In this document: piece after piece, positions 22,895-33,346 of the stretch | Numbering within the stretch: the stretch's first letter is position 1 | Layout: every line of letters begins with the position of its first letter | Origin: Candidatus Rokuibacteriota bacterium | GTDB lineage: Bacteria; Methylomirabilota; Methylomirabilia; Rokubacteriales; CSP1-6 | Length of the DNA: 64,000 nt | Reading direction: 5' to 3' | Assembly: GCA_016188005.1 (NCBI GenBank) | Contig: JACPIQ010000063.1 | Span: forward strand, 1 to 64,000 | The notes under the pieces: model-generated | Told to the model about the DNA's origin: nothing | Database searches by the model: none | What the model saw: the letters and a program-made list of their open reading frames with translations, nothing else | Made by a program: the position numbers and the translations under genes

Positions 22895-23337
22895 TAGACG
22901 CCCATGATCTGGATGTCGATGGTGCGCGGGCGCGGCCCGTCCAGCTCGGCGAACAGGATGGACTGGAAGCGCCCCAGCGCCAGCTCGCCGCCGCTGATCC
23001 CGACGGCCACGCTCCGGCCCAGGAGGGCGGCCCGGAGATGGGAGGAGGCGTTCCCGCGCTCGCAGTCGGAGTAGCGCGGATCATCGTGGCGGTAGCCCGC
23101 GTGGTCGGGGACCAGCCGGTCCACCATCGCCTTGAGGTCCTCCACGAGGGCTCCCTGGAACTCGTTGACGAAGAGCGCGCAGGTGGTGTGCAGCGAGTTG
23201 GCGAGGAGGATGCCTTCCTTGATGTCAGCGGCGAGCATGAGGTCGCGGATCTGCTTGGTGATGTCCAGGACCTGGGTGCGCTTCTCGCTCAGCATCGTGA
23301 AGGTCTTCCGCACCACCTTGAGGGTCTGCACAGTCAC
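22894..23337 (-). CDS. yjbQ: YjbQ/UPF0047 family protein
   Basis: A 147-residue member of the secondary thiamine-phosphate synthase (YjbQ) family, a small trimeric beta protein. Conserved parts: LLANSLHTTCALFVNEFQGALVEDL, YRHDDPRYSDCERGNASSHLRAALLG with Asp/His/Ser at the putative active site, and GRFQSILFAELDGPRPR. GTG start with GGGAGGA 5 nt upstream. The TAG stop abuts an inverted-repeat element. In vivo function of the family is uncertain. Confidence 0.93.
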   Translation of the reverse strand: MTVQTLKVVRKTFTMLSEKRTQVLDITKQIRDLMLAADIKEGILLANSLHTTCALFVNEFQGALVEDLKAMVDRLVPDHAGYRHDDPRYSDCERGNASSHLRAALLGRSVAVGISGGELALGRFQSILFAELDGPRPRTIDIQIMGV

Positions 23338-23375
23338 GTTCCTCCCTGACCGCTGGAGTCAGCCCGTGCCTGCCG

Positions 23376-23465
23376 TGGTGCCGAGGGGGGGAGTCGAACC
23401 CCCACGGCCCCGGCAGGGCCAGCGGGTTTTAAGCCCGCCGCGTCTCCCAGTTCCGCCACCCCGGC
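23376..23465 (-). tRNA. tRNA-Leu (UAA)
   Basis: A 90-nt gene including an encoded CCA. Acceptor stem GCCGGGG pairs with CCTCGGC; anticodon stem GCGGG/CCCGC encloses CTTAAAA, giving anticodon TAA; a long variable arm marks a class II leucine tRNA; T arm has GTTCGAC. It is the last of three tRNAs transcribed together. Confidence 0.95.
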
Positions 23466-23495
23466 CTGAGACTGGCTGCCATCACCTGCGATGCG

Positions 23496-23571
23496 TGGAG
23501 GCGGCGAGCGGATTCGAACCGCTGCATAGAGGTTTTGCAGACCTCCGCCTTAACCACTTGGCTACGCCGCC
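23496..23571 (-). tRNA. tRNA-Cys (GCA)
   Basis: A 76-nt gene including CCA. Acceptor stem GGCGGCG/CGCCGCC, discriminator T as expected for Cys, anticodon stem GAGGT/ACCTC around CTGCAAA, giving GCA, T arm GTTCGAATCC. It is the middle gene of the tRNA operon. Confidence 0.96.
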
Positions 23572-23616
23572 GCGGGATCAAGAGGGGCCCGCGATCCGAG
23601 CCCCGGTCATGGCGCA

Positions 23617-23691
23617 TGGAGCGGGAAACGGGATTCGAACCCGCGACCCCAACCTTGGCAAGGTTGTGCTCTACCACTGAGCTATTCCCGC
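23617..23691 (-). tRNA. tRNA-Gly (GCC)
   Basis: A 75-nt gene including CCA. Acceptor stem GCGGGAA/TTCCCGC, anticodon stem AACCT/AGGTT around TGCCA, giving GCC, T arm GTTCGAATCC. First gene of the tRNA operon, behind a consensus promoter. Confidence 0.96.
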
Positions 23692-23716
23692 CTGCCGGCC
23701 TTCGGCAACGCGACAC

Positions 23717-23745
23717 ACTCTAACAAACGCCTGGAATGGTGTCAA
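23717..23745 (-). promoter_or_regulatory. Sigma-70 promoter of the tRNA operon
   Basis: On the minus strand TTGACA (23740-23745), a 17-bp spacer and TAGAGT (23717-23722) lie just before tRNA-Gly. The -35 box overlaps the galT stop codon as T-TGA-CA. The same arrangement is seen behind hemL. Confidence 0.8.
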
Positions 23746-24755
23746 CTTACGGGCGACCCGCGCTCCTCCCCGCGCAGGTACTGGACGGCGTCCTCCGGCG
23801 GAACCGGGTTGATGAAGAACCCCGTCCCCCACTCGAACCCCGCCACCCGCGTGAGCTTGGGGATGATCTCGAGATGCCAGTGGAAGTGGTCGAGCGCCCC
23901 CGCCCTCAGCGGCGCGCTGTGGAGCATGTAGTTGAAGGGCGGATCCCCGAGGACCCGCCCCATTCGCCGCAGGATCTCTCCCAGGAGCCGCGCCAGCGGG
24001 CCGAGGTCGCGGACCTCCGTCTCCTCGAAGCGGGAGCGATGCCCGGCAGGCAGGATCCAGGTCTCGAAGGGCAGGCGCGGGGCGAAGGGCGCCAGGGCCA
24101 CGAAGCCATCGCTCTCGACGATGATGCGCCCACCTGAGCGGCGCTCCTGCCGGATGATGTCGCACCAGATGCAGCGCTTCTTGAGGCGGAAGTGCCGCTC
24201 CGCCCCCTCGATCTCCTCCGTCACCATGGCGGGCACGATGGGGGTGGCGATCAGCTGGGAGTGGGGATGCGCGAGGGAGGCCCCGGCGGCCTCCCCGTGA
24301 TTCTTGAAGACCATCACGTAGCGAAACCGGCTGTCCTTGCCGAGGTCCCGCATGCGCTCGCGATAGGCCCAGAGCACATCGGCGACCGTGGCCTCCGGCA
24401 GGCTGGCGAGCGCGGCCCCATGGTCCGGCGTCTCGATGATCACCTCGTGGGCACCCACTCCGCTCATCCGATCGTAGAGGCCTTCCCCGGCGGGCTCCAG
24501 CTCCCCCTCGATGCGGAGCGCCGGGAACTTGTTGGGGACGACCCGCACGCTCCAGCCGGGCTGGTTGGGCCGGCTGCCGGGGCTGCGGACCGCGAGGATC
24601 TCGGCCGGGGTATGCCCCTCCTGCCCCGGACAGAACACGCAGACGCCCCCCACACGCTGGACCGGCTGCGGCGCGAAGTCCGAGGGGCGCCGCGCGCGCT
24701 CCGTGGAGATGATGACCCAGCGCCCCACCACCGGGTCCTTGCGGAGCTCAGCCAT
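23742..24755 (-). CDS. galT: Galactose-1-phosphate uridylyltransferase GalT-like
   Basis: Transfers UMP between UDP-glucose and galactose-1-phosphate, linking sugar phosphates to UDP-sugar supply; some relatives are ADP-sugar phosphorylases. The 337-residue HIT-superfamily protein has the catalytic AHPHSQLIATP, zinc-site pairs CVFC and CIWC, N-terminal RKDPVVGRWVIIS and a second half ending WHLEIIPKLTRVAGFEWGTG. ATG overlaps the end of gpsA by 8 bp. Confidence 0.92.
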   Translation of the reverse strand: MAELRKDPVVGRWVIISTERARRPSDFAPQPVQRVGGVCVFCPGQEGHTPAEILAVRSPGSRPNQPGWSVRVVPNKFPALRIEGELEPAGEGLYDRMSGVGAHEVIIETPDHGAALASLPEATVADVLWAYRERMRDLGKDSRFRYVMVFKNHGEAAGASLAHPHSQLIATPIVPAMVTEEIEGAERHFRLKKRCIWCDIIRQERRSGGRIIVESDGFVALAPFAPRLPFETWILPAGHRSRFEETEVRDLGPLARLLGEILRRMGRVLGDPPFNYMLHSAPLRAGALDHFHWHLEIIPKLTRVAGFEWGTGFFINPVPPEDAVQYLRGEERGSPVS

Positions 24756-25755
24756 CGTCCCCCTCGTCCTCCGCCTGGAGCGAGCGAGCCAGGAGCCCGG
24801 CCAGGGCGCGGGCCGCCGGAGTACCGCCATGGAGCACCGAAGCCACTGCCTCGCAGATCGGCATGCTCACTTTGGCTTCCGCCGCGAGACGGAGGGCCGA
24901 GGCGACCGTCCGCGCCCCTTCGGCCACGCTCCGGGTGCTCCCCTCGACCTCAGCCAGGCTCTTGCCGCGCCCCACCTCCAGGCCCAGCGCCCGGTTCCGG
25001 CTGAGCGTGCCCGTGGCGGTGAGGACGAGGTCGCCAAGGCCGGCCAGGCCGAGAAAGGTGCGCGCGGAGGCCCCGAAGGCCACGCCGAGGCGCACGATCT
25101 CGGCCAGACCGCGCGTGACCAGCGCCGCCCGCGCGTTCTCGCCCAGGTAGAGGCTGTCGGACAGCCCAGCGGCGATGGCCACCACGTTCTTCAGGGCCCC
25201 GGCCAGCTCGACGCCGATGACGTCTCGATTCGTGTAGAGCCTGAACTCAGGAGAGGCAAGTTCCTGCTGGACAAAGCGTGCCACCTGCCGGTCCCCAGAG
25301 GCGACGACGAGTGCCGTCGGCAGCCCCAGCGCGACCTCGCGCGCGAAGGACGGACCCGAGAGGACCGCGACGGGCGAGCCGGGCAGGATCTCCCCGAGGA
25401 GCTGGGAGACGCGGAGTCCCCGATCGGGCTCGAGCCCCTTGGTGGCCGAGACGACGATGGCCCCCCGCGGCACGACCGTGCCCAGCCTCGCCATCACCGC
25501 CCGCAGGAACTGCGACGGCACGGCAACGATCACGATGCTGGCGCCGCCGAGGGCCTCGCCGCCCTCGGAGGTCGCCAGGATGCCGGGGGGAAGGGCGATA
25601 CCGGGCAGGTACCGGGGATTCCGCGCTCGCTCCCGTAGCTCGCGGGCGAGAGCGGGATCGCGCGCCCAGAGCCGGGGACTGAGACCCCGGCGGGCGAGGT
25701 GGATGGCCAGCGCCGTCCCCCAGCTCCCGGCGCCGATGATGCCGACCGCGCTCAT
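24748..25755 (-). CDS. gpsA: Glycerol-3-phosphate dehydrogenase [NAD(P)+] GpsA
   Basis: Reduces dihydroxyacetone phosphate to sn-glycerol-3-phosphate for phospholipid synthesis. A 335-residue cytoplasmic enzyme with the nucleotide-binding GIIGAGSWGTALA, VSATKGLE, LSGPSFA, the catalytic Lys region GALKNVVAIAAG, and GLGDLVLTATG. It sits directly downstream of plsY, which uses its product, in a lipid operon with pgsA. Confidence 0.96.
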   Translation of the reverse strand: MSAVGIIGAGSWGTALAIHLARRGLSPRLWARDPALARELRERARNPRYLPGIALPPGILATSEGGEALGGASIVIVAVPSQFLRAVMARLGTVVPRGAIVVSATKGLEPDRGLRVSQLLGEILPGSPVAVLSGPSFAREVALGLPTALVVASGDRQVARFVQQELASPEFRLYTNRDVIGVELAGALKNVVAIAAGLSDSLYLGENARAALVTRGLAEIVRLGVAFGASARTFLGLAGLGDLVLTATGTLSRNRALGLEVGRGKSLAEVEGSTRSVAEGARTVASALRLAAEAKVSMPICEAVASVLHGGTPAARALAGLLARSLQAEDEGDDG

Positions 25756-25768
25756 GCCCTCCCGCCGC

Positions 25769-26365
25769 TCATGCCGCAGGCGCCCGCGCTCCCAGCCGCG
25801 ACTCCGTCCCCTGCATCAGCCGGTGGAGGTTCTCGCGATGGCGAACGAGGATCATGGCCGCCGCCGCGCCGGCCGCGGAGGCGGACTGCCACGGATAGCC
25901 GAGCAGCGCCACTCCCAGCGGCAGGCCGAGGCAGGCCAGCATGGAGGCCAGCGAGACGTAGCGGAAGGAGGCCACCAGCGCCACCCAGACGGCCGCCGAG
26001 GGAACGATGGCCCAGGGCGCCAGCGCCAGGAAGGCTCCGAGCCCCGTGGCCACGCCCTTCCCGCCGCGGAAGCGGAGAAAGGGTGACCAGCAATTGCCCA
26101 CCACGGCGAGAACGGCGCCCGCGGCCTGCCAGGCCGGGTGCGCGCCGAGCGCGCCGGCCACGGCCACCGCCGCGTAGCCCTTCACGACATCACCGAGGAG
26201 GGTGACGATGCCGGCCGCCGCTCCCAGGGTGCGGAGGACGTTGGTGGCGCCGATGTTGCCGCTGCCCCGGCGGCGGATGTCCCCCCCTCCCGCCGCGCGC
26301 GCGACGAGCACACCCACGGGAATGGCGCCGATGAGATAGGCCAGGAGCGCGCCGAGCACCCTCAT
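25769..26365 (-). CDS. plsY: Glycerol-3-phosphate acyltransferase PlsY
   Basis: An inner-membrane acyltransferase that makes lysophosphatidic acid from acyl-phosphate and glycerol-3-phosphate. The 198-residue protein has about five membrane helices and the three family motifs: RRRGSGNIGATNVLR, FLRFRGGKGVATGLG and VRHRENLHRLMQG. The ATG overlaps the pgsA stop (ATGA). It forms a pathway pair with gpsA downstream. Confidence 0.96.
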   Translation of the reverse strand: MRVLGALLAYLIGAIPVGVLVARAAGGGDIRRRGSGNIGATNVLRTLGAAAGIVTLLGDVVKGYAAVAVAGALGAHPAWQAAGAVLAVVGNCWSPFLRFRGGKGVATGLGAFLALAPWAIVPSAAVWVALVASFRYVSLASMLACLGLPLGVALLGYPWQSASAAGAAAAMILVRHRENLHRLMQGTESRLGARAPAA

Positions 26366-26937
26366 GGCCAGCGCTCCTGATCCTTGACCAGCACCCCCGG
26401 GCCCGTCTTGAGGAAGAAGCCGTAGAAGTAGTGGCCGCCGGAGACCACGGTCACGGCCAGCGCCAGCCAGATTGCGACGGTCGAGAGCAGGTGGAAGGGG
26501 ACCACGTCCGCCGGCAGGCCCTTCTCGAGGATCAGGATGGTGATGGCCACGTACTGGGTGACGGTCTTCCACTTCCCGAGCCGGGAGGCCGCCACGATGA
26601 TGCCCATGGACAGCGCCACCCCGCGCAGCCCGGTCACTGCCAGCTCGCGCCCGATGATCACGACGGCCACCCAGGCCGCCACCATCTCCACCTGGACGAG
26701 CGAGACGAGGGCGGCGGCCACCAGGAGCTTGTCGGCCACGGGATCGAGCAGCGTGCCGAGCCGCGTCACCTGGTTCCAGCGGCGGGCCATGCTCCCGTCC
26801 AGCCAGTCGGTGAACGCGGCCGCCACGAAGATGACGGCCGCGATCAGCACGCTGACCCGCTCGGAGGAGATGAGGAAGACGATGAGCAGCGGGACGAGCA
26901 CGATGCGGACCAGGGTGAGCGCGATGGGGATGTTCAC
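26362..26937 (-). CDS. pgsA: CDP-diacylglycerol-glycerol-3-phosphate phosphatidyltransferase PgsA
   Basis: Makes phosphatidylglycerol phosphate from CDP-diacylglycerol and glycerol-3-phosphate. A 191-residue multi-pass membrane protein with the CDP-alcohol phosphotransferase motif DGSMARRWNQVTRLGTLLDPVADK (DGxxAR...GxxxDxxxD; the stretch starts near residue 45). GTG start overlaps the comB stop (GTGA) and its own stop overlaps plsY. Confidence 0.95.
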   Translation of the reverse strand: MNIPIALTLVRIVLVPLLIVFLISSERVSVLIAAVIFVAAAFTDWLDGSMARRWNQVTRLGTLLDPVADKLLVAAALVSLVQVEMVAAWVAVVIIGRELAVTGLRGVALSMGIIVAASRLGKWKTVTQYVAITILILEKGLPADVVPFHLLSTVAIWLALAVTVVSGGHYFYGFFLKTGPGVLVKDQERWP

Positions 26938-27701
26938 GGCAGCCCCGCCCCGCGGCCCATCACCACACCCGGCACGATGGCGCCGTCCTCGAACACCGGC
27001 ACCTCGTCCACCGTGGACAGCGCCAGGCACGCCCAGAGGTCCTCCGAGCGGCCGGCGCGCGCCAGCGTCCGCGCCCACGTGGCGTCCTCCAGGAGCGCGC
27101 CGAGGCGGCCCGCGTAATGCGCGCTGAGGCGCCAGGCCGCCACCGCCGCATCGGAGACCTCCACGGTCCCGCCGGCGCGCCCCACCTCTGCCGTGATGCG
27201 CTCCACGAGGATCCCCGCGCACACCGCATCCTCCAGGGAGAAGGCCCCCTGCTCGCCGGCGCAGAGCACGGTGGCATCCCGTCCCTGCCCGAGCGCCCAG
27301 CGGGCCACGGCCTCCACGTTCGTCAGCGCAGCCACGGCCACCGCGGCGGCGCCGCGCGCCGCCAGGATGGCGGCGGTGCCGTTGGTGGTGGTCAGCACGA
27401 GGGTGCGGCCCCGCACGCGCTCGGCCGTGTACTCGAGGGGGGAGTTCCCGAGATCGAAGCCCACGATGGGGTCCCCCCCCCGCTCGCCCGCCAGCAGCAC
27501 CTCCCCCGGCGGACGGCCACCGGCGCCGAGCTGCGCCCACGCGGCGGCCGCATCGGGGACGGGGATCACCCGCCGGCAGCCCGCCGCGCAGGCCGCGATC
27601 ACCGTCGTCGTCGCCCGCATCACGTCCACGACGACCGCTGCGCGCCCCGACAGGTCGAGGCCCGCGAACTCGGCCGGGCTCAGCGCGACGTGCAGGTGCA
27701 T
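26934..27701 (-). CDS. comB: ComB-like 2-phosphosulfolactate phosphatase family protein
   Basis: A 255-residue member of the ComB family, which removes phosphate from 2-phosphosulfolactate in coenzyme M and sulfolactate metabolism; in bacteria without coenzyme M the role is often unknown. Signatures: AAVVVDVMRATTTVIAAC, LAGERGG, FDLGNSPLEYT, LTTTNGTAAI and CAGEQGAFSLEDAVCAG. It is encoded between argG and pgsA; no other sulfolactate gene is in the window. Confidence 0.9.
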   Translation of the reverse strand: MHLHVALSPAEFAGLDLSGRAAVVVDVMRATTTVIAACAAGCRRVIPVPDAAAAWAQLGAGGRPPGEVLLAGERGGDPIVGFDLGNSPLEYTAERVRGRTLVLTTTNGTAAILAARGAAAVAVAALTNVEAVARWALGQGRDATVLCAGEQGAFSLEDAVCAGILVERITAEVGRAGGTVEVSDAAVAAWRLSAHYAGRLGALLEDATWARTLARAGRSEDLWACLALSTVDEVPVFEDGAIVPGVVMGRGAGLP

Positions 27702-27719
27702 GGGGGGCGCCGGTCCCCC

Positions 27720-28928
27720 TCAGCGGGCGCGGTCGCGGAGCGCGCGGATCTTCAGCCGCAGGGCGCTCAGGCTGATGAAGCCTTCGGCGTCCTTCTGCCG
27801 GTAGACCCGGTCGGCCTCGAAGGTCACGAAATCCGTCCGGTAGAGCGAGCGCGGCGAGCGGCGGCCCGCCACCGTGATGGTCCCCTTGTAGAGCTTGAGC
27901 CGCACGGTGCCGGTCACGTCCTTCTGGATGGCGTCCATCAGCGTCTGCAGTGCCTCCCGCTCCGGGGCGAACCAGAAGCCGTAGTAGATCATCTCGGCGT
28001 AGCGCGGGATGAGCGAGTCGCGCAGATGCAGGGCCTCGCGGTCCAGCGTGAGCGACTCCAGCGCGCGGTGCGCCGCCTGCAGGATGGTGCCGCCGGGGGT
28101 CTCGTAGACGCCGCGCGACTTCATCCCCACGTACCGGTTCTCCACCAGGTCCACGCGCCCGACGCCGTGCTCCCCCCCCAGCCGGTTCAGCCGCTCGAGC
28201 AGCGCCACGGGCGGCAGGCGCTGGCCGTCCACCGCCACCGGATCGCCGGCCTCGTACTCGAGCTCCACGTAGACCGGCACGTCGGGCGCCGACTCCGGGG
28301 AGCTGGTCAGGAGGAACATCTTCGGCGGCGGCTCGGCCCAGGGGTCCTCGAGGATCCCGCCCTCGTAGGAGATGTGGAAGAGGTTGCGGTCGGTGGAGTA
28401 CGGGCGCTCGGCGGTCACCGGCACCGGGATGTCGTGGCGCCGCGCGAACTCCATGAGCGCCGTGCGCGAGTCCAGGTCCCATTCCCGCCACGGCGCGATC
28501 ACGGTCAGCTCGGGGGCGAGCGCCGCGTACGTCAGCTCGAAGCGCACCTGGTCATTGCCCTTGCCGGTGGCGCCGTGGCTCACGGCGTCGGCGCCCGCCT
28601 CGCGCGCCACCGCCACCTGCGCCTTGGCGATGAGGGGGCGCGCGATGGAGGTGCCCATGAGGTAGGCGCCCTCGTACATCGCGTCGGCGCGCAGCATCGG
28701 GAAGATGAAGTCCCGGACGAACTCCTCGCGCAGGTCCAGGATGTGGACCGCCGAGGCGCCCGTGCGGAGCGCCTTCTCGCGGACCGGGATCAGCTCCTCC
28801 CCCTGCCCCAGGTCGGCGCAGTAGGCCACGACCTCGCAGCGATAGGTCTCGATGAGCCAGCGGAGGATGACGGAGGTGTCGAGCCCCCCCGAGTACGCCA
28901 GCACGACTCGCTTCACGGGTGTGTTCAT
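27720..28928 (-). CDS. argG: Argininosuccinate synthase ArgG
   Basis: Joins citrulline and aspartate using ATP in arginine synthesis. A 402-residue enzyme with the PP-loop [50 protein letters not shown] and an intact C-terminal helix. It ends the argB-argD-argF-argG series and lies 11 bp after argF. Confidence 0.97.
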   Translation of the reverse strand: MNTPVKRVVLAYSGGLDTSVILRWLIETYRCEVVAYCADLGQGEELIPVREKALRTGASAVHILDLREEFVRDFIFPMLRADAMYEGAYLMGTSIARPLIAKAQVAVAREAGADAVSHGATGKGNDQVRFELTYAALAPELTVIAPWREWDLDSRTALMEFARRHDIPVPVTAERPYSTDRNLFHISYEGGILEDPWAEPPPKMFLLTSSPESAPDVPVYVELEYEAGDPVAVDGQRLPPVALLERLNRLGGEHGVGRVDLVENRYVGMKSRGVYETPGGTILQAAHRALESLTLDREALHLRDSLIPRYAEMIYYGFWFAPEREALQTLMDAIQKDVTGTVRLKLYKGTITVAGRRSPRSLYRTDFVTFEADRVYRQKDAEGFISLSALRLKIRALRDRAR

Positions 28929-28939
28929 GGCTCCTCGCG

Positions 28940-29851
28940 CTATCCGTGGCCCAGGAGGTGCAGGATGATGCCCTTCTGGGCGTGAAGCCGGTTCTCCGCC
29001 TGGTCCAGGACGACGCTCTGGGGTCCGTCGAGGACCGCGTCCGTGATCTCCTCCCCGCGATGCGCCGGCAGGCAGTGCATGACGAGGGCCTGCCTGCCCG
29101 CGAAGCGGAGCAGGGTGTCGTTGACCTGGTAGCGCTGGAAGACCTCCTGCCGCCGCTCGCGCTCCTGCTCCTGTCCCATGCTGATCCACACGTCGGTGTA
29201 GACGACGTCCGCCCCCTCGACGGCCTCGCGAGGCTCCACCGTCAGCGTGACGCGCCCGCCGAGCGCCCGGCAGGCATCCACCACCGCCGGCTGCGGCTCG
29301 TAGCCCGGCGGCGTGCAGACGGTCACGGCGGTGCCGGTCAGCGCCGCCAGCAGGAGCACGGAGTGGCAGACGTTGTTGCCGTCGCCCACCCAGGCCAGCC
29401 GTGTCCGGGAGAGGTCGAGCCCCCGCTCCCAGAGCGTGAAGAAGTCGGCCATGGCCTGACAGGGGTGCTCGAGATCCGACAGCCCGTTGATCACCGGCAC
29501 GGCGGCGTGGCGGGCCAGCTCCTCGACCGCCTCGTGGGCGAAGACGCGGGCGGTGATGATGTCCACCCAGCGGGAGAGGTTCCGCGCGACATCCGGCACC
29601 GTCTCGCGCGTCCCGAAGCCGATCTCCTGGCCCGACAGATACACGGCCGACCCGCCGAGCTGGAACATGCCGACCTCGAAGGTGACGCGAGTCCGGAGCG
29701 AGGGCTTCTCGAAGATGAGCGCCATGCTGCGCCCGGCGAGCGGTGCCCCGCCGGCCCGCGCCCGCTGCCGCTGCTTGAGCTCGGCCGTCAGGCGGAAGAG
29801 GCGCTGGACCTCGTCCCGCTCGAGGTCGCGGATGGAGAGGAAGTGCTTCAC
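28940..29851 (-). CDS. argF: Ornithine carbamoyltransferase ArgF
   Basis: Makes citrulline from ornithine and carbamoyl phosphate. A 303-residue enzyme with the carbamoyl phosphate motif as [21 protein letters not shown], the ornithine-site Asp region [11 protein letters not shown], and [12 protein letters not shown] start overlaps the argD stop (GTGA). Confidence 0.97.
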   Translation of the reverse strand: MKHFLSIRDLERDEVQRLFRLTAELKQRQRARAGGAPLAGRSMALIFEKPSLRTRVTFEVGMFQLGGSAVYLSGQEIGFGTRETVPDVARNLSRWVDIITARVFAHEAVEELARHAAVPVINGLSDLEHPCQAMADFFTLWERGLDLSRTRLAWVGDGNNVCHSVLLLAALTGTAVTVCTPPGYEPQPAVVDACRALGGRVTLTVEPREAVEGADVVYTDVWISMGQEQERERRQEVFQRYQVNDTLLRFAGRQALVMHCLPAHRGEEITDAVLDGPQSVVLDQAENRLHAQKGIILHLLGHG

Positions 29852-31047
29852 CGCCTGAGCGCCCCCAGCGCCTCGCCGACGATGTCCACGGCCCGCGCCG
29901 CGTCGGCCTCCCCGACGACGAGCGGCGGGGCCATGCGGAGCGTGTTCTCCCCGGCGGTGAGGACCAGGAGCCCCCGCTCGCGGCAGGCGGTCACGACGTC
30001 TCCCACGGGCGGCGTCAGATCCACGCCCACCAGGAGCCCGCGCCCCCGCACGGCCCGGATCATCTCGGGCTGGCGCGCGCGCAGCGCCTCGAGCCGCTCG
30101 AGCAGGAGGCGTCCCAGGCGAGCGGCCCGCTCGGGGAGCCGCTCCTCGAGCATCGTGCCGAGCACGGTCAGCCCCACCGCCGTGGCGAGCGGGTTGCCGC
30201 CGAAGGTGGTGCCGTGGCTGCCGGGGGTGAAGACCTGCGCCACCTCCTCCGTCGCCAGCGTGGCCCCGATGGGGACACCGTTGGCAAGCGCCTTGGCCAG
30301 CGTCATGATGTCGGGCACGATCCCCGCATGCTCGTGGCACCAGAGCCGGCCCGTCCGGCCCATGCCGGTCTGGATCTCGTCGAGGATCAGCGCGATGCCG
30401 GCCTCGTCGCAGAGCTTCCGCACGCCCGGCAGGTAGCCATCGCCGGGGATGTTCACGCCTCCCTCGCCCTGGATGGGCTCCACGAGCACGCCGGCCGTGC
30501 GGCTGTCGATGGCCCGCTCGAGGGCCTTGAGGTCGTCGAAGGGGACGTACTTGAAGCCACCCGGGAGCGGCTCGAAGCCGTGGTGGTACTTCTCCTGAGC
30601 CGTGGCCGTCACCGTGGCGAGCGTGCGGCCGTGAAACCCTCCCCGCATGCTGATGATGTCGCCGCGGTCGCTGCCGCCATGGGTCTTGGCCCACTTGCGG
30701 GCGAGCTTGATCGCGGTCTCGTTGGCCTCGGCCCCCGAGTTGGAGAAGAAGACGCGGTCGGCGAAGGAGTGCTCGCAGAGGAGCTTGGCGAGATGGATCT
30801 GCTGTGGGATGTGGAAGTAGTTCGAGACGTGGAGCAGCGCCGTGGCCTGCTCCCGCATGGTCCCCACCACCCGCGGGTGGGAGTGCCCCAGCGCCGTCAC
30901 CGCGATGCCGCCGGTGAAGTCGAGGTACTCCCTGCCGTCGGTGTCCCAGACGCGCACCCCCTCGCCGCGCACCAGGGCCACGGGGTACCGCTTGGCGAAC
31001 GTCATGAGGTGCTTGTCGGACCACTCCAGCAGCTGCTTGGTGTCCAC
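29848..31047 (-). CDS. argD: Acetylornithine aminotransferase ArgD
   Basis: A PLP-dependent class III aminotransferase that forms N-acetylornithine; the enzyme may also act in lysine synthesis. The 399-residue protein has [19 protein letters not shown], the substrate region [21 protein letters not shown] and the PLP Lys in [18 protein letters not shown] start is preceded by GGAGGGAG. It is coupled to argF. Confidence 0.95.
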   Translation of the reverse strand: MDTKQLLEWSDKHLMTFAKRYPVALVRGEGVRVWDTDGREYLDFTGGIAVTALGHSHPRVVGTMREQATALLHVSNYFHIPQQIHLAKLLCEHSFADRVFFSNSGAEANETAIKLARKWAKTHGGSDRGDIISMRGGFHGRTLATVTATAQEKYHHGFEPLPGGFKYVPFDDLKALERAIDSRTAGVLVEPIQGEGGVNIPGDGYLPGVRKLCDEAGIALILDEIQTGMGRTGRLWCHEHAGIVPDIMTLAKALANGVPIGATLATEEVAQVFTPGSHGTTFGGNPLATAVGLTVLGTMLEERLPERAARLGRLLLERLEALRARQPEMIRAVRGRGLLVGVDLTPPVGDVVTACRERGLLVLTAGENTLRMAPPLVVGEADAARAVDIVGEALGALRR

Positions 31048-31094
31048 GGGGCTCCCTCCGGCTTCCTTCCTCGCGTCGCGCGGCGCGGCCCGCC

Positions 31095-31976
31095 TCACAG
31101 GACGATCTCGGTGCCGATCCCCTCCCGGGTGAAGATCTCCAGCAGCAGCGCATGGGGGACGCGGCCGTCGATGATGTGCGCCTTGGCCGCCCCGCCCCGG
31201 AGCGCCGTCAGCGCCGATTCCACCTTGGGGAGCATGCCGCCCTCGATCACACCGGCCTTGATGAGCCGCTCGGCCTCCTGCCGGGTGAGCGTCGAGATCA
31301 GCGCGCCGTCCTCGCCCGCGATGCCCTTGACGTCCGTCAGGTGGACCAGCTTCTCGGCGCGCAGCGCCGCCGCCACCTCGCCGGCCACGAGGTCGGCGTT
31401 GATGTTGTAGGTCTCGCCCCCGGCCCCGACGCCCACCGGCGCGAGCACCGGGATGAGGCCGTTGTCCTCGAGCAGGGCGAGCACCTCGGGGTCGATGGCC
31501 ACGACCTCGCCCACCAGCCCGATGTCCACGAGCCCCCCGTCGGGACCCCGGTGCATCCGCTTCCGCGCCCGGATCAGGTTGCCGTCCTTGCCCGACAGCC
31601 CCACCGCCCGGCCGCCGTGCAGGTTGATGAGCGCCACGATCTCCTTGTTGATCTTGCCCACGAGCACCATCTCGACGATCTCGACGGTCTCGGCGTCCGT
31701 GACGCGCATGCCGCCCACGAACTCGGGCTCCTTGCCCAGCCGCTTCATGAGCGCGCCGATCTGCGGCCCGCCGCCGTGCACGATGACCGGGCGGATCCCG
31801 ACGAGGCGCAGCAGCAGCACGTCCCGGGCGAACTGTTCCTTCAGCGGCCCCTGCTCCATGGCCGCGCCCCCGTACTTGATGACGACGCTCTTGCCCTGGA
31901 AGGCGCGGATGTACGGCAGGGCCTCGAGGAGGATCTCGGCCTTCTCGATGATGCCGGCCATCGCGGATGCGGGCAT
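31095..31976 (-). CDS. argB: Acetylglutamate kinase ArgB
   Basis: Phosphorylates N-acetylglutamate, the usual control point of cyclic arginine synthesis. The 293-residue amino acid kinase has [19 protein letters not shown], the substrate site [16 protein letters not shown] and a C-terminal [16 protein letters not shown]. The N-terminal helix ([20 protein letters not shown]) typical of arginine-inhibited hexameric forms is present. It follows hslU by 17 bp. Confidence 0.96.
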   Translation of the reverse strand: MPASAMAGIIEKAEILLEALPYIRAFQGKSVVIKYGGAAMEQGPLKEQFARDVLLLRLVGIRPVIVHGGGPQIGALMKRLGKEPEFVGGMRVTDAETVEIVEMVLVGKINKEIVALINLHGGRAVGLSGKDGNLIRARKRMHRGPDGGLVDIGLVGEVVAIDPEVLALLEDNGLIPVLAPVGVGAGGETYNINADLVAGEVAAALRAEKLVHLTDVKGIAGEDGALISTLTRQEAERLIKAGVIEGGMLPKVESALTALRGGAAKAHIIDGRVPHALLLEIFTREGIGTEIVL

Positions 31977-31993
31977 GGGCGTCGCCCTCCCGC

Positions 31994-33346
31994 CTAGAGG
32001 ATGTACCGCGAGAGGTCCTCGTCCTCGAGGACCTCGGCCAGCCGCGCGTGGACCTGGGCCCCGTCGAGCACGACCTCCTTGCCGGCCATGTCCGGGGCCG
32101 AGAACGAGATCTCGTCCAGGAGCCGCTCCATGATCGTGTAGAGCCGCCGCGCCCCGATGTTCTCCGTCCGCTGGTTCACCAGGGAGGCGATCTCGGCCAC
32201 GGCCTCCACGGCGTCGCCGGTGAAGCGGAGCGACACGCCCTCCGTCTTCAGCAGCTCCACGTACTGCCGGGTGAGCGCATTCTCCGGCTCGCTCAGAATG
32301 CGGACAAAGTCCTCCCGCGTCAAGGGCTCCAGCTCGACGCGGATGGGGAAGCGGCCCTGTAGCTCCGGGATCAGGTCGGAGGGCTTCGCCACGTGGAAGG
32401 CCCCGGCCGCGATGAACAGGATATGGTCGGTGCGCACCATCCCGTACTTGGTGGCGACCGTCGAGCCCTCCACGATGGGCAAGAGGTCCCGCTGGACCCC
32501 CTCCCGGGAGACGTCGGGCCCGTGTCCTCCCTCGCGCCCGGCGATCTTGTCCAGCTCGTCCAGGAAGATGATCCCGGAGTCCTCGACGCGCACGATGGCC
32601 TGGGCCACGGCCTCCTCCGCGTCCACGAGCTTCTGCGCCTCCTCCTGCTCGAGGAACCGGCGGGCCTCCCCGATCCGGAGCCGGCGCCGGCGCGTGCGCC
32701 CGGGGAGGATGTGCGACAGCATGTCCTTCAGGTTGATGCCGACCTCCTCCATGCCCTGCCCCGAGAAGACCTGGAGCATGGGATTGGACTGGTCGGAGAC
32801 GTCCATCTCGATGACGCGCTCGTCGAGCTTGCCGGCGCGCAGCTGCGCCCGGAGCTTCTCCCGCGTGGCGTCGCGGGAGGCCTCGTGCGAGACCTCCTCG
32901 AGCGTGCTGCTGCTGAAGGCCTCGCCGGGTCGCCGCGGCAGCAGGAGGTCGAGCACCCGCTCCTCGGCCTGGGCCTCGGCCTTCTCCCGGACCGCGGCCG
33001 CCATCTCGGCCTTCACCATGGTCACCGACAGCTCCGTGATGTCGCGCACCATGGACTCCACGTCCCGGCCCACGTAGCCGACCTCCGTGTACTTGGAGGC
33101 CTCCACCTTGAGGAAAGGGGCCTGCGAGAGCTTGGCGAGCCGGCGGGCGATCTCGGTCTTCCCGACCCCCGTGGGCCCGATCATGATGATGTTCTTCGGG
33201 GCCACCTCGTCGCGGAGCCCCGGCGGCAGGTTCTGGCGCCGCCAGCGGTTCCTGAGCGCGATGGCCACGGCGCGCTTGGCCCGCTCCTGCCCGACGATGT
33301 ACCGGTCCAGCTCGGCGACGATCTGGGCCGGCGTGAGCGCGTTCAT
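31994..33346 (-). CDS. hslU: HslU (ClpY) ATPase subunit of HslVU protease
   Basis: The AAA+ unfoldase that feeds proteins to the HslV peptidase. The 450-residue protein has Walker [10 protein letters not shown], the pore motif GYVGRD, an intermediate domain (about 105-235), Walker [11 protein letters not shown], sensor 2 [15 protein letters not shown] and the C-terminal [10 protein letters not shown] that docks into HslV. Its ATG overlaps the TGA of a 21-codon micro-ORF that separates it from hslV. Confidence 0.97.
   Translation of the reverse strand: MNALTPAQIVAELDRYIVGQERAKRAVAIALRNRWRRQNLPPGLRDEVAPKNIIMIGPTGVGKTEIARRLAKLSQAPFLKVEASKYTEVGYVGRDVESMVRDITELSVTMVKAEMAAAVREKAEAQAEERVLDLLLPRRPGEAFSSSTLEEVSHEASRDATREKLRAQLRAGKLDERVIEMDVSDQSNPMLQVFSGQGMEEVGINLKDMLSHILPGRTRRRRLRIGEARRFLEQEEAQKLVDAEEAVAQAIVRVEDSGIIFLDELDKIAGREGGHGPDVSREGVQRDLLPIVEGSTVATKYGMVRTDHILFIAAGAFHVAKPSDLIPELQGRFPIRVELEPLTREDFVRILSEPENALTRQYVELLKTEGVSLRFTGDAVEAVAEIASLVNQRTENIGARRLYTIMERLLDEISFSAPDMAGKEVVLDGAQVHARLAEVLEDEDLSRYIL

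Noticed and set aside
23376-23691. The tRNA cluster as an integration site
   Set aside because: No partial tRNA duplicate or integrase lies nearby; the flanking genes are ordinary.
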